This document shows, in pieces, positions 19,455-26,849 of a stretch of 64,000 bases of DNA. Source of the DNA: an uncultured Prevotellaceae bacterium (GTDB taxonomy: Bacteria; Bacteroidota; Bacteroidia; Bacteroidales; Bacteroidaceae); contig OMZE01000008.1 of NCBI GenBank assembly GCA_900315455.1, positions 24,128 through 88,127 of the forward strand. The letters are read 5' to 3'. Position numbers and translations under genes: made by a program. A model generated the notes under the pieces. That model was not told the origin of the DNA. It worked only from the letters and a program-made list of their open reading frames with translations, and did no database searches. Positions within the stretch are counted from its first letter, which is position 1. Each line of letters begins with the position of its first letter.

Positions 19455-19594
19455 AAAAACAATCGCGCCACCAACGCTTTGGTGACGCGATTTTTACTTA
19501 ACCTAAATAACTATCAACCTAATAATCAAAACCTAACCTAAAATCATACTTAACTATCCATGTATTTCATTAACCTAACAATCTTGTGTTATTT
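19455..19594 (-). ncRNA. Candidate small RNA rich in TTAGGTT repeats
   Basis: A minus-strand promoter (19601-19608) is followed by about 140 bases with no open frame longer than a few codons, ending at the bidirectional terminator. The sequence carries four or five TTAGGTT or TAGGTTA units (between about 19497 and 19580). It lies in the 344-base gap between maeB and the next gene. It may be a small RNA that overlaps the maeB 3' end, or promoter noise. Confidence 0.35.
19462..19495 (+). terminator. Intrinsic terminator of maeB, usable from both strands
   Basis: The stem ATCGCG-CACCAA/TTGGTG-CGCGAT (19462-19490) is followed by five T on the plus strand. On the minus strand it is followed by TTGTTTTTTT, so it can also end the leftward small-RNA candidate. 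Confidence 0.85.
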
Positions 19595-19600
19595 CATTGG

Positions 19601-19608
19601 CAAAGTTA
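19601..19608 (-). promoter_or_regulatory. Promoter of the TTAGGTT small-RNA candidate
   Basis: The minus strand reads TAACTTTG followed by C, with TTG about 20 bases upstream, a good -33/-7 pair. No gene lies downstream before the terminator. Confidence 0.45.
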
Positions 19609-19759
19609 AGGCCTGTCCGTCAGCATCGCAAGTTTTTTGCCCAAAAGTCCTTGAAAAGCATCAGACAACGTGCCTCTTTATAGACAAAGAGACAAAACAG
19701 ACAGAAAATCTGTCTCAAACAAGAAAAAAAATTGAAAATTGAAGATTGAAGATTGAAAA

Positions 19760-20455
19760 TCAATCCCCGAGAGTCCAGGTGCCCAACCTCCGCAATGGCT
19801 GATTGGGAATCTTCGTCCACTTCTCCTTCGGCTTCACGCTGTCGTCAAAAGCATTATACTTCACCACCTGTTTCCTGTGCGTGAGATAATTGATGCTCGT
19901 CCGTTCACCTTCACCGCTGTTGCGCATAAAATAATCATTGTCTTCGCCGATAAGGAAAAAGTCATTGTTTTGGTAGCGAAACACATACTTCTCGTTGGTG
20001 TTGCCCCAGCCACCCACACTCGAGAAATGGCCGATGCTTATCGAGAACACCCCCTTGTCGTTCACCTCGAGCCCGAAATCCAGGAAATGGTAAGCGTCGT
20101 CACGGGCAGGGAGCACACTGTCGGACTGGAACCTGCACGAATAGCCACCATGGCCATTTCCGAAAAACACGCTGAACACGGGTTTGTTAGTATCTACAGT
20201 GTCGCCCAGTTCATTCACAATCATCATCTCCTGAAAATGAGGGGTCGCTATCATCACAATATCATCGATGCCGTCTCTGTTCACGTCGCCAAGTTGCTCA
20301 GTGGCACCCCACGAACGGAGGGTGGTCAGGTCATAACTGGTCGTTGCCTGCGAAATGTTGACAGGCAACAAATGTGCGCTCACCGTATCCATAACGAAGA
20401 GCGACAAAGCGAAAACAGCCATTCTCAGACTACGGGCAAATAAAAGATGTTTCAT
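19760..20455 (-). CDS. Secreted protein with FG-GAP/Ca-binding-like motif
   Basis: The start at 20455 gives a 231-residue protein with a signal peptide (MKHLLFARSLRMAVFALSLFVMDTVSA). Near residue 55 it has a DVNRDGIDDIVM loop, the calcium-binding motif typical of FG-GAP/VCBS beta-propeller blades; only one clear copy is present, so a full propeller is unlikely. The rest is beta-rich. The upstream frame is open to 20629 but that part is an artefact of a 9-base repeat and precedes the promoter. Function unknown; probably exported. Confidence 0.72.
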   Translation of the reverse strand: MKHLLFARSLRMAVFALSLFVMDTVSAHLLPVNISQATTSYDLTTLRSWGATEQLGDVNRDGIDDIVMIATPHFQEMMIVNELGDTVDTNKPVFSVFFGNGHGGYSCRFQSDSVLPARDDAYHFLDFGLEVNDKGVFSISIGHFSSVGGWGNTNEKYVFRYQNNDFFLIGEDNDYFMRNSGEGERTSINYLTHRKQVVKYNAFDDSVKPKEKWTKIPNQPLRRLGTWTLGD

Positions 20456-20512
20456 GATGTTTAAGCGCAGTTGATTGTACGATAGATGATGAAAAATATG
20501 GTTTATAATGTG

Positions 20513-20520
20513 CAAAGATA
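20513..20520 (-). promoter_or_regulatory. -7 promoter element for the FG-GAP-like protein
   Basis: The minus strand reads TATCTTTG followed by C, about 58 bases before the ATG at 20455. This supports that start over the longer frame. Confidence 0.55.
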
Positions 20521-20583
20521 AGTCAAAAAAGGGACAAAGCCAAATCAATCTTACACTTTTTGATACGTCCACGTTGTCGATAA

Positions 20584-20617
20584 CGCCCATTGCGCCCATC
20601 GCGCCCATCGCACCCAT
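20584..20617. repeat. 9-base tandem repeat (CGCCCATNG)
   Basis: Nearly four copies of CGCCCATTG/CGCCCATCG. It lies between two divergent promoters in the 349-base spacer 20456-20804. Confidence 0.85.
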
Positions 20618-20710
20618 AAAATCCCTCAAAAATCCGTCATCATTATGTGAAAAACACCCTTGTAACGAAAAAATAATGCGTGTTCACTTGTTTCGTATCG
20701 AAAAAACAAT

Positions 20711-20718
20711 TATCTTTG
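20711..20718 (+). promoter_or_regulatory. -7 promoter element for the aminotransferase/dehydratase operon
   Basis: TATCTTTG followed by CC, 87 bases before the ATG at 20805. Confidence 0.55.
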
Positions 20719-20804
20719 CCGTCTGAAAAAGCATAGAATCGTTAATGCCGGCCTAACCAGCATTTGTACAGGATTAACACTTCAACGACAAAAACAAAGG
20801 TCAC

Positions 20805-21980
20805 ATGTCAAAGAACAAAAAAGTATATTTATGTCTTGCCCACATGAGCAGCAATGAGATGAAATTCATCCAGGAGGCGTTCGACACCAACTGGGTTGTG
20901 CCATTGGGTCCCAACGTCAACGGGTTTGAGGAAGACCTCGAGAAGTTCGTAGGTGAGGGAAAGAAGGTGGTGGCCCTCGCATCAGGTACAGCCGCCGTGC
21001 ATCTGGGCATGGTGTCGCTTGGTGTAGGACCTGGCGACGAAGTGGTGTGTCAGAGTTTCACCTTCGCAGCATCCTGCAACCCAGCCAGGTATCTCGGTGC
21101 CACACCGGTGTTCGTCGACTCCGAGGAGAAGACATGGAACATTGACCCCAACATCCTTGAGGATGCCGTAAAAGACCGCATACGCAAAACCGGCCGCAAG
21201 CCCAAGGCCATCGTTCCCGTGTATATGTATGGCATGCCCGCCTACATCGATGAGGTGCTGGCAGTGGGCAAGCAATACGATATCCCCGTACTTGAAGACT
21301 CCGCCGAGGCATTCGGCTCTCTCTACAAGGGCCGCATGACAGGCTCTATGGGCGAATATGGCGTGATGAGTTTCAATGGCAACAAGATGATTACCACCTC
21401 GGGTGGCGGTGCACTTGTATGCCCCAACGAAGAGGCAAAGAAGCGAATCATGTTCTACGCCACCCAGGCACGTGAAGACAAGCCCTACTACCTGCACGAA
21501 CATATCGGCTACAACTACCGCATGAGCAACGTGTGCGCCGGCATCGGCCGCGGACAAATGACAGTTGTTCACGACCACATAGAGCACCACAGGAAGATTG
21601 CCGCCATGTATGCCGAGGCTTTCGAAGGTCACCCCATCGTGAAAGTGCATACCGAGCCCGAGGAATACATGCGTTCCAACTTCTGGCTCAGCACCATCAC
21701 CTTCGAGACCGGCGATACCAATATCAGCGAGATGGAACCCGCCCCCATCGTCATGGAGGCCATGGCTGCCCTCGCCGCCGAAGACATCGAGAGCCGTCCT
21801 CTCTGGCGGCCGATGCATACCCAGCCCGTTTACAACGGTGCTCCCGCCTACATCAACGGCACATGCGAACGTCTCTTCAAGAAGGGACTCTGCCTGCCAT
21901 CAGGCCCATGTGTAGATGATTCCGACGTGGAGCGAGTCATCAAAACCATCAAAAAAGTGGCGGAGGGACATCTAGTATGA
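20805..21980 (+). CDS. DegT/DnrJ/EryC1/StrS-family nucleotide-sugar aminotransferase
   Basis: The 391-residue PLP enzyme transfers an amino group to a keto-sugar nucleotide. Family marks are the ALASGTAAVHLGM segment (phosphate binding), EDSAEAFGS, and SFNGNKMITTSGGG, whose Lys forms the PLP Schiff base. Its partner, which overlaps it by four bases (ATGA), is a PglF-like dehydratase. Together they would make a UDP-4-amino-4,6-dideoxy sugar, the precursor of bacillosamine-type sugars; PglE is the closest known role. The acetyltransferase and glycosyltransferase of that pathway are not in this window. The substrate assignment is an inference from the pairing. Confidence 0.9.
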   Translation: MSKNKKVYLCLAHMSSNEMKFIQEAFDTNWVVPLGPNVNGFEEDLEKFVGEGKKVVALASGTAAVHLGMVSLGVGPGDEVVCQSFTFAASCNPARYLGATPVFVDSEEKTWNIDPNILEDAVKDRIRKTGRKPKAIVPVYMYGMPAYIDEVLAVGKQYDIPVLEDSAEAFGSLYKGRMTGSMGEYGVMSFNGNKMITTSGGGALVCPNEEAKKRIMFYATQAREDKPYYLHEHIGYNYRMSNVCAGIGRGQMTVVHDHIEHHRKIAAMYAEAFEGHPIVKVHTEPEEYMRSNFWLSTITFETGDTNISEMEPAPIVMEAMAALAAEDIESRPLWRPMHTQPVYNGAPAYINGTCERLFKKGLCLPSGPCVDDSDVERVIKTIKKVAEGHLV

Positions 21981-24058
21981 GCGTAAACGACAACATAGAA
22001 GACAAGACTATTACCAATCAATTTGGTGCCGCTGGCAACACTGGCGACACCAATAATACCAACGACACCGACGAGACTTACGAAGACCAGGGTGGTTTTA
22101 AGGCTACCATGGACAAAATCACCGACAAAATATTCGGATGGTATCTGTCAAGGAAAGCCCTACCCTACTGGACCGTGCTGCTGCTCGACATCCTCATCTG
22201 CGTGGTGTCGGGACTCTTTGTATTGTGGCTCTACACCAGCGCGTCGTCTATCATTCAGCATTTCGGCGACGCCCTCCGCACCATTGGCGTATACATGATT
22301 TTCAACATCATCGGTTTCAGGGTGTTCCACACCTATGCCGGCGTGGTGAGGTACTCCTCATTTATCGACCTCAGACGAGTGGGATACGCCATGGCACTCT
22401 CATGCCTTATCGCTGAAATCATGCGCTACCCCATCAACCTCATGCACGTGGGGTATAGGGCAGCCAGCGGACACAGTCTCTTCGTCACTCTTCAGGGTCG
22501 ACAAATCTTCGCCATGTATGTCATGGCACTCATCCTCATGTGGATGTGGAGAGTGCTCGCCAAGACCGTCTTCGACGTGAGCAACGGCGAGGTGACAGCC
22601 ATGCGCACCCTCGTCTATGGCGTGAGAAACGGTGGTGTGGGCATCGCCAAGAGTCTCCGCAACCAAGACAAGAGCCAGTTCAAACTCTGCGGCTTCCTTA
22701 CCTCCGACAAGGATTTCAAGGGCAGACTGCTCATGGGCGAGCGCGTGTATATCATCAACGACAATCTCCCCAACCTGCTCAAGAGGAAAGGCATCAAGGC
22801 TCTCCTCGTCTCACCCATGCAGAACCAGGCTTTCCAGAAAGACCAGCACCTGCAAGACATGCTCCTCAATGCCGACATCAAGATTTTCATGGCAGAGGGT
22901 TCAAGGGAATGGGGAAAGGACGACGACTACTCTAACGTCAGGCTGAAACCCATCAGCGTGGAAGACCTGCTGCCCAGAAACGAGATACAGGTCGACATGG
23001 AAAAGGTGGGCAACATGCTCAGGGGAAGGCGTATCCTCATCACCGGCTCTGCCGGCTCCATCGGTTCTGAAATCGTGCGCCAGGTGGCGGAGTATGCTCC
23101 TGCCGAACTGATGCTCATCGACTCTGCCGAGACCCCTCAGCACGACATCAGGCTGATGATGGCAAGGGAATGGTCGCACATCAAGGCCACCACCGCCGTA
23201 GCATCGATAGCCAACAAGGGGAGAATGGAGCACATCTTCGAGGAGTTTAGACCCGAATACGTCTTCCACGCCGCTGCCTACAAGCACGTGCCGATGATGG
23301 AAGACAATCCTTGCGAGAGCATTCACAACAACGTATATGGCACGAAGGTCATCGCTGACCTCAGTGTCAAGTATGGCGTGAGGAAGTTTGTCATGCTCTC
23401 CACTGACAAGGCGGTGAACCCCACCAACGTCATGGGGTGCTCGAAGCGCATCTGCGAAATCTATGTGCAGAGCCTTGACAAGGCCATCAAGGAGGGAAAG
23501 GTGAAAGGCCACACTCAGTTTGTCACCACCCGTTTCGGCAACGTACTGGGGTCGAACGGTTCGGTTATCCCACTTTTCGAGAAACAAATCAAGGCGGGCG
23601 GACCGGTCACTGTCACCGACGAGCGCATCATCAGATACTTCATGCTCATTCCTGAGGCGTGCAAACTCGTGCTCGAAGCAGGTACCCACGGCAACGGAGG
23701 CGAGATTTTCGTCTTCGACATGGGAGAACCGGTGAGGATTTCTGACCTTGCCAAGCGCATGATCAAACTCAGCGGGGCGAAAAATGTGCAAATCAAATAC
23801 ACGGGTCTGCGACCAGGCGAGAAACTCTACGAGGAATTGCTCTCCACCGAGGAGAACACCAAGCCCAGTTTTCATCAGAAAATCAGGATTGCCGAGGTAA
23901 GGGAATACGACTACGAAGACGTGGAAAAAGACGTGGAAAAACTCGTCAGCATCGCCGACACCTACGACGACATGGCCATCGTCACCAAGATGAAGGCCAT
24001 CGTGCCCGAATATAAGTCAAACAACTCCGTCTTCCAACAACTCGACAAAAAAGATTGA
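21977..24058 (+). CDS. Membrane-bound UDP-sugar 4,6-dehydratase (PglF/CapD-like)
   Basis: The 693-residue protein has a hydrophilic 45-residue N-terminus, four membrane segments (about 62-85, 95-115, 132-150 and 175-195), a CoA-binding-like domain (about 205-330) and an SDR domain from about 345. The SDR part has ITGSAGSIGSE (NAD binding), the STDKAVNPTNVMGCSKR active-site stretch and PGEKLYEELL. The Tyr of ordinary epimerases is replaced by Met, as in PglF/WbpM inverting or retaining dehydratases. It would convert UDP-GlcNAc to a 4-keto-6-deoxy sugar for the upstream aminotransferase. The role is in surface polysaccharide or protein glycosylation. Confidence 0.9.
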   Translation: MSVNDNIEDKTITNQFGAAGNTGDTNNTNDTDETYEDQGGFKATMDKITDKIFGWYLSRKALPYWTVLLLDILICVVSGLFVLWLYTSASSIIQHFGDALRTIGVYMIFNIIGFRVFHTYAGVVRYSSFIDLRRVGYAMALSCLIAEIMRYPINLMHVGYRAASGHSLFVTLQGRQIFAMYVMALILMWMWRVLAKTVFDVSNGEVTAMRTLVYGVRNGGVGIAKSLRNQDKSQFKLCGFLTSDKDFKGRLLMGERVYIINDNLPNLLKRKGIKALLVSPMQNQAFQKDQHLQDMLLNADIKIFMAEGSREWGKDDDYSNVRLKPISVEDLLPRNEIQVDMEKVGNMLRGRRILITGSAGSIGSEIVRQVAEYAPAELMLIDSAETPQHDIRLMMAREWSHIKATTAVASIANKGRMEHIFEEFRPEYVFHAAAYKHVPMMEDNPCESIHNNVYGTKVIADLSVKYGVRKFVMLSTDKAVNPTNVMGCSKRICEIYVQSLDKAIKEGKVKGHTQFVTTRFGNVLGSNGSVIPLFEKQIKAGGPVTVTDERIIRYFMLIPEACKLVLEAGTHGNGGEIFVFDMGEPVRISDLAKRMIKLSGAKNVQIKYTGLRPGEKLYEELLSTEENTKPSFHQKIRIAEVREYDYEDVEKDVEKLVSIADTYDDMAIVTKMKAIVPEYKSNNSVFQQLDKKD

Positions 24059-24059
24059 G

Positions 24060-24170
24060 TGCGGCCTTCGGCCGATTGAAGATTGAAAATTGAAAATTGA
24101 AAATTGAAGATTGATAATTGAGTTTGGCCTTCGGGCGAAAGCCAAATTTCAAATCTCAAAACTCAAGGCT
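24060..24170. repeat. UUCG hairpins plus ATTGAAA tandem tract
   Basis: CGGCCTTCGGCCG (24063-24075) is followed by eight or so units of GATTGAAA or AATTGAAA, then a second GC-rich block with TTCGGGCGAA. The same combination occurs near 63599 and 63718. It makes up much of the 282-base spacer before rplU. Confidence 0.6.
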
Positions 24171-24249
24171 CAAATTCAATTGTGGTTAAATCCTGTTAAA
24201 TTCCAATTGAAAATTGGGAGAAACAGCATAGAGTTTGACAAAAAAGTAG

Positions 24250-24257
24250 TAATTTTG
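24250..24257 (+). promoter_or_regulatory. -7 promoter element for rplU-rpmA
   Basis: TAATTTTG followed by C, about 84 bases before the rplU start. The leader has a small ACAGCA/TGCTGT hairpin (24292-24306) that might be an L21 autoregulatory site, but this is unproven. Confidence 0.55.
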
Positions 24258-24340
24258 CAGCCGATTTACTCCGTGGAGGCCCTAAAAAGCGACAGCACGG
24301 TGCTGTACGCCTTGCGGAACAACCTGTTATACAATAAGAA

Positions 24341-24658
24341 ATGTACGCAATTGTAGAAATCATGGGTCAGCAGTTCAAGGCCGAAGAGGGAAAGAAACTC
24401 TTCGTTCACCACATGAAAGATGTGGAAGAAGGCCAGTCTGTTGAGTTTGAGAAAGTGCTTCTCGTCGACAACGACGGAGCAGTGACTGTAGGTGCGCCCA
24501 CAGTAGAAGGCGCTAAGGTAGTGTGTGAAGTGGTGAAACCACTGGTTAAGGGTGACAAGGTCATCGTCTTCAAGATGAAGCGCCGCAAGGACTCCCGCAA
24601 GAAGAACGGCCATCGTGCCCAGTTCACACAGATTGAGATTAAATCAGTAATTGGCTAA
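24341..24658 (+). CDS. rplU: 50S ribosomal protein L21
   Basis: The 105-residue protein matches L21 along its full length: [17 protein letters not shown] at the start, and the basic loop [21 protein letters not shown] that binds 23S rRNA, ending in EIKSVIG. It is followed 19 bases later by rpmA, the conserved L21-L27 order. It has its own promoter. Confidence 0.97.
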   Translation: MYAIVEIMGQQFKAEEGKKLFVHHMKDVEEGQSVEFEKVLLVDNDGAVTVGAPTVEGAKVVCEVVKPLVKGDKVIVFKMKRRKDSRKKNGHRAQFTQIEIKSVIG

Positions 24659-24677
24659 AACGTAGGAGGACTAAGAA

Positions 24678-24935
24678 ATGGCACATAAAAAAGGTGTAGG
24701 TAGTTCTAAGAACGGCCGCGAGTCAGCATCGCAGAGATTAGGTGTGAAGATTTGGGGTGGCCAGCGTGTGGTTGCCGGCAACATCATCGTTCGCCAGCGT
24801 GGCACAAAGCACAACCCAGGTCAGAATGTAGGTATCGGCAAAGACGACACTCTCTACGCACTTGTAGATGGTGTGGTGAACTTCCACAAGGGAGCCCACG
24901 ACAAGAGCGTGGTGTCAGTGATACCTGAGGCCTAA
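24678..24935 (+). CDS. rpmA: 50S ribosomal protein L27
   Basis: The 85-residue protein is L27: [16 protein letters not shown], then the [20 protein letters not shown] core, and the [12 protein letters not shown] end. The mature N-terminus lacks a Firmicutes-type cleavable extension. It is the second gene of the rplU operon and is followed by a strong terminator. Confidence 0.97.
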   Translation: MAHKKGVGSSKNGRESASQRLGVKIWGGQRVVAGNIIVRQRGTKHNPGQNVGIGKDDTLYALVDGVVNFHKGAHDKSVVSVIPEA

Positions 24936-24971
24936 CAATTCAGAAAAAAACTATTCCAAACAAACAACCCT

Positions 24972-25000
24972 CCCCGTCTCCCAGAGACGGGGATTTTTTT
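24972..25000 (+). terminator. Intrinsic terminator of rplU-rpmA
   Basis: A perfect nine-pair stem CCCCGTCTC/GAGACGGGG with loop CCA is followed by A and seven T. Confidence 0.95.
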
Positions 25001-25043
25001 GTGCTTACGGGCATTTTTTAGGTCATTTCCCTTATAGGTTGTT

Positions 25044-26144
25044 TCACGAGACTTTGGATATGTAGTGAACTATCGTCTCCTCTGTCAACACCTGTTCCCC
25101 TGTGACCTCTCTCACGAAATCGTCTATGATATGGCGCCACTGATTTCCTTTCATACTGAAATACTTTTCTTGGAATTGTTTTTGGCAGATAGAGACAATA
25201 TTTTTCATCATCGCCCCCCCTTCCATTTCCATCATTGAAAGGATTAGCCGTTTTACGTCCTCATCATCATTGATATCTTCCAATAAGGTTCCAGGCACAA
25301 TAAGACGTACATTTTCTGCTTTTTTCAACCGTCTTGAAGTGGAAGCGACTGTCTTTTTCAATGCTGTCTTTTCCTCCACTTCCTGCATGATGTCTTTCAG
25401 TTCTTGTATGGTGTAAGGTGGATCTTTCCTATGCAACATATAGTGGCAGTTCGGACAAACAGGCACCAAGTCTTCATCAACATTCAACTCATATTCCTTG
25501 CCAATGGATGAGATGGGGGTCAGGTGGTGTACGTGGATGAATCCCTTGCCCGTATCACCATAAGTCGCTTCGAAATCCCTTCCACAAACCATGCACTGAT
25601 ACCCCTTCTTTGCTACGCATTCCATTCGGGCCTTTTGGTTGCGTTCATACTTGTTGGCCATCACCTTAACCAGTGCGCCTTCATAGAGATGCTCGTCATC
25701 TGCGGGATAGTCCACGTCATACACATCTTCATTCACCATCTGATGCGGATGCAGAAGGAAGTCAAGCAATGCATTGTCCTTGCATTCCTTTACACTTTGC
25801 GGATCACCTTGATAGCCATGTTCATGCAGGTGATGCAACGAAAGAATATCGTCTTGGTATTCCTCCAACAATTTCAATCTGGCATAATATGTGACGATAC
25901 CACTATAATACAAGCCTTTATCCGCCCAATAGGCTTCTTGGTCAAGGACTTGTTCATGGTTGATTCTCACCTTCTGCACCTCCATCTTGTAACGGATGCA
26001 TTGCTCTGGCTTGGTCTTGTAAATGAACACGATATCACCTACAGAGAACCTGTCCGTTCTCCAGTCCACCAGTCCGCCTTGTGCCTTGATGGCATCACCA
26101 ATGCTGAATATGCGGTCGTTGCATGGAACAATCCAGTATTTCAT
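25044..26144 (-). CDS. EVE-HNH modification-dependent endonuclease (type IV restriction)
   Basis: The 366-residue protein joins an N-terminal EVE/PUA-like domain to an HNH nuclease. The first 60 residues (YWIVPCN..., VDWRTDRFSVGDIVFIYKTKP) have the EVE pattern that binds modified cytosine bases in related enzymes. The HNH part has C184xxC187 and C230xxC233 zinc pairs, HVHH at 204-207 and the final HxxxH. A helical domain of about 110 residues follows. EVE-HNH enzymes such as VcaM4I cut DNA with modified cytosine. It is the last gene of the six-gene defence operon and starts 9 bases after the SprT-like gene. A G7 tract (25214-25220) in the coding sequence could slip. Confidence 0.88.
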   Translation of the reverse strand: MKYWIVPCNDRIFSIGDAIKAQGGLVDWRTDRFSVGDIVFIYKTKPEQCIRYKMEVQKVRINHEQVLDQEAYWADKGLYYSGIVTYYARLKLLEEYQDDILSLHHLHEHGYQGDPQSVKECKDNALLDFLLHPHQMVNEDVYDVDYPADDEHLYEGALVKVMANKYERNQKARMECVAKKGYQCMVCGRDFEATYGDTGKGFIHVHHLTPISSIGKEYELNVDEDLVPVCPNCHYMLHRKDPPYTIQELKDIMQEVEEKTALKKTVASTSRRLKKAENVRLIVPGTLLEDINDDEDVKRLILSMMEMEGGAMMKNIVSICQKQFQEKYFSMKGNQWRHIIDDFVREVTGEQVLTEETIVHYISKVS

Positions 26145-26153
26145 TTGTATTCG

Positions 26154-26843
26154 CTATTTCTTATTCCTTAGAATCGTTTTACCATCACATTCCAACACTT
26201 CTGCATCTTGCAGATGCTCCCTGATTACATCCGCATCCAAATAGTGTACCTTCAATGCCGAAGAATTTGGGAAACGATTGAAGAAAACGTCATTGCTCAT
26301 GTATAATCTCACAACAGCAATTTCTTTTTGTCTCGAAATGGTATTGTAGTAATTAAGAATGCGTGGAAGAACACGCGGAAGAACTTTTATGCCAGACCGT
26401 CCATCATGGAACACCACTACTGCTATTACATGGTAATGTTGCTTTTTGTCAACAAGAGCTTCTTTTTCTTCATCACTGCCCTTATACGATATGGTCAGAT
26501 TTCGTCCATATTTCTCGTTGATGCCGTTCATGATATGCTGAAATATCGGCCCATGCGAGGTGGCATCTTCCAAATTCTTGTAAGCGATGAAGTAGTGTAT
26601 CATTTCATGGATAATTGTATCTTCCACTTCCCTTTCAGGTAAATCAAGACGTGTGTTAATTCTGAGCATGAAATCATAATACTCAGTTTTCCCATTCTCC
26701 AACAGTCGCTTCTTAAAACAGCACTTTCCCAAAAAAGACTTGGCATCGCTGAGACAGACAGGAATATCGGGGAGTTGACCAGCAAACATTTGCTGGTTAA
26801 ACTCCTCGAATTTCCGTTTGATATAAGGTATGTCCACTATCAT
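26154..26843 (-). CDS. SprT-like zinc metalloprotease
   Basis: The 229-residue protein has the HEMIH zinc motif (His79, Glu80, His83) and a third His ligand at position 97 (ATSHGPIF), as in SprT/Spartan-type proteases that cut proteins crosslinked to DNA. The C-terminal 130 residues are not recognised and lack the usual SprT zinc ribbon. It lies 6 bases after the Z1 gene and 9 bases before the EVE-HNH gene, so it is clearly part of the operon. Its role in defence is unknown; possible tasks are removal of phage DNA-bound proteins or activation of a partner by cleavage. Confidence 0.82.
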   Translation of the reverse strand: MIVDIPYIKRKFEEFNQQMFAGQLPDIPVCLSDAKSFLGKCCFKKRLLENGKTEYYDFMLRINTRLDLPEREVEDTIIHEMIHYFIAYKNLEDATSHGPIFQHIMNGINEKYGRNLTISYKGSDEEKEALVDKKQHYHVIAVVVFHDGRSGIKVLPRVLPRILNYYNTISRQKEIAVVRLYMSNDVFFNRFPNSSALKVHYLDADVIREHLQDAEVLECDGKTILRNKK

Positions 26844-26849
26844 TGACAG

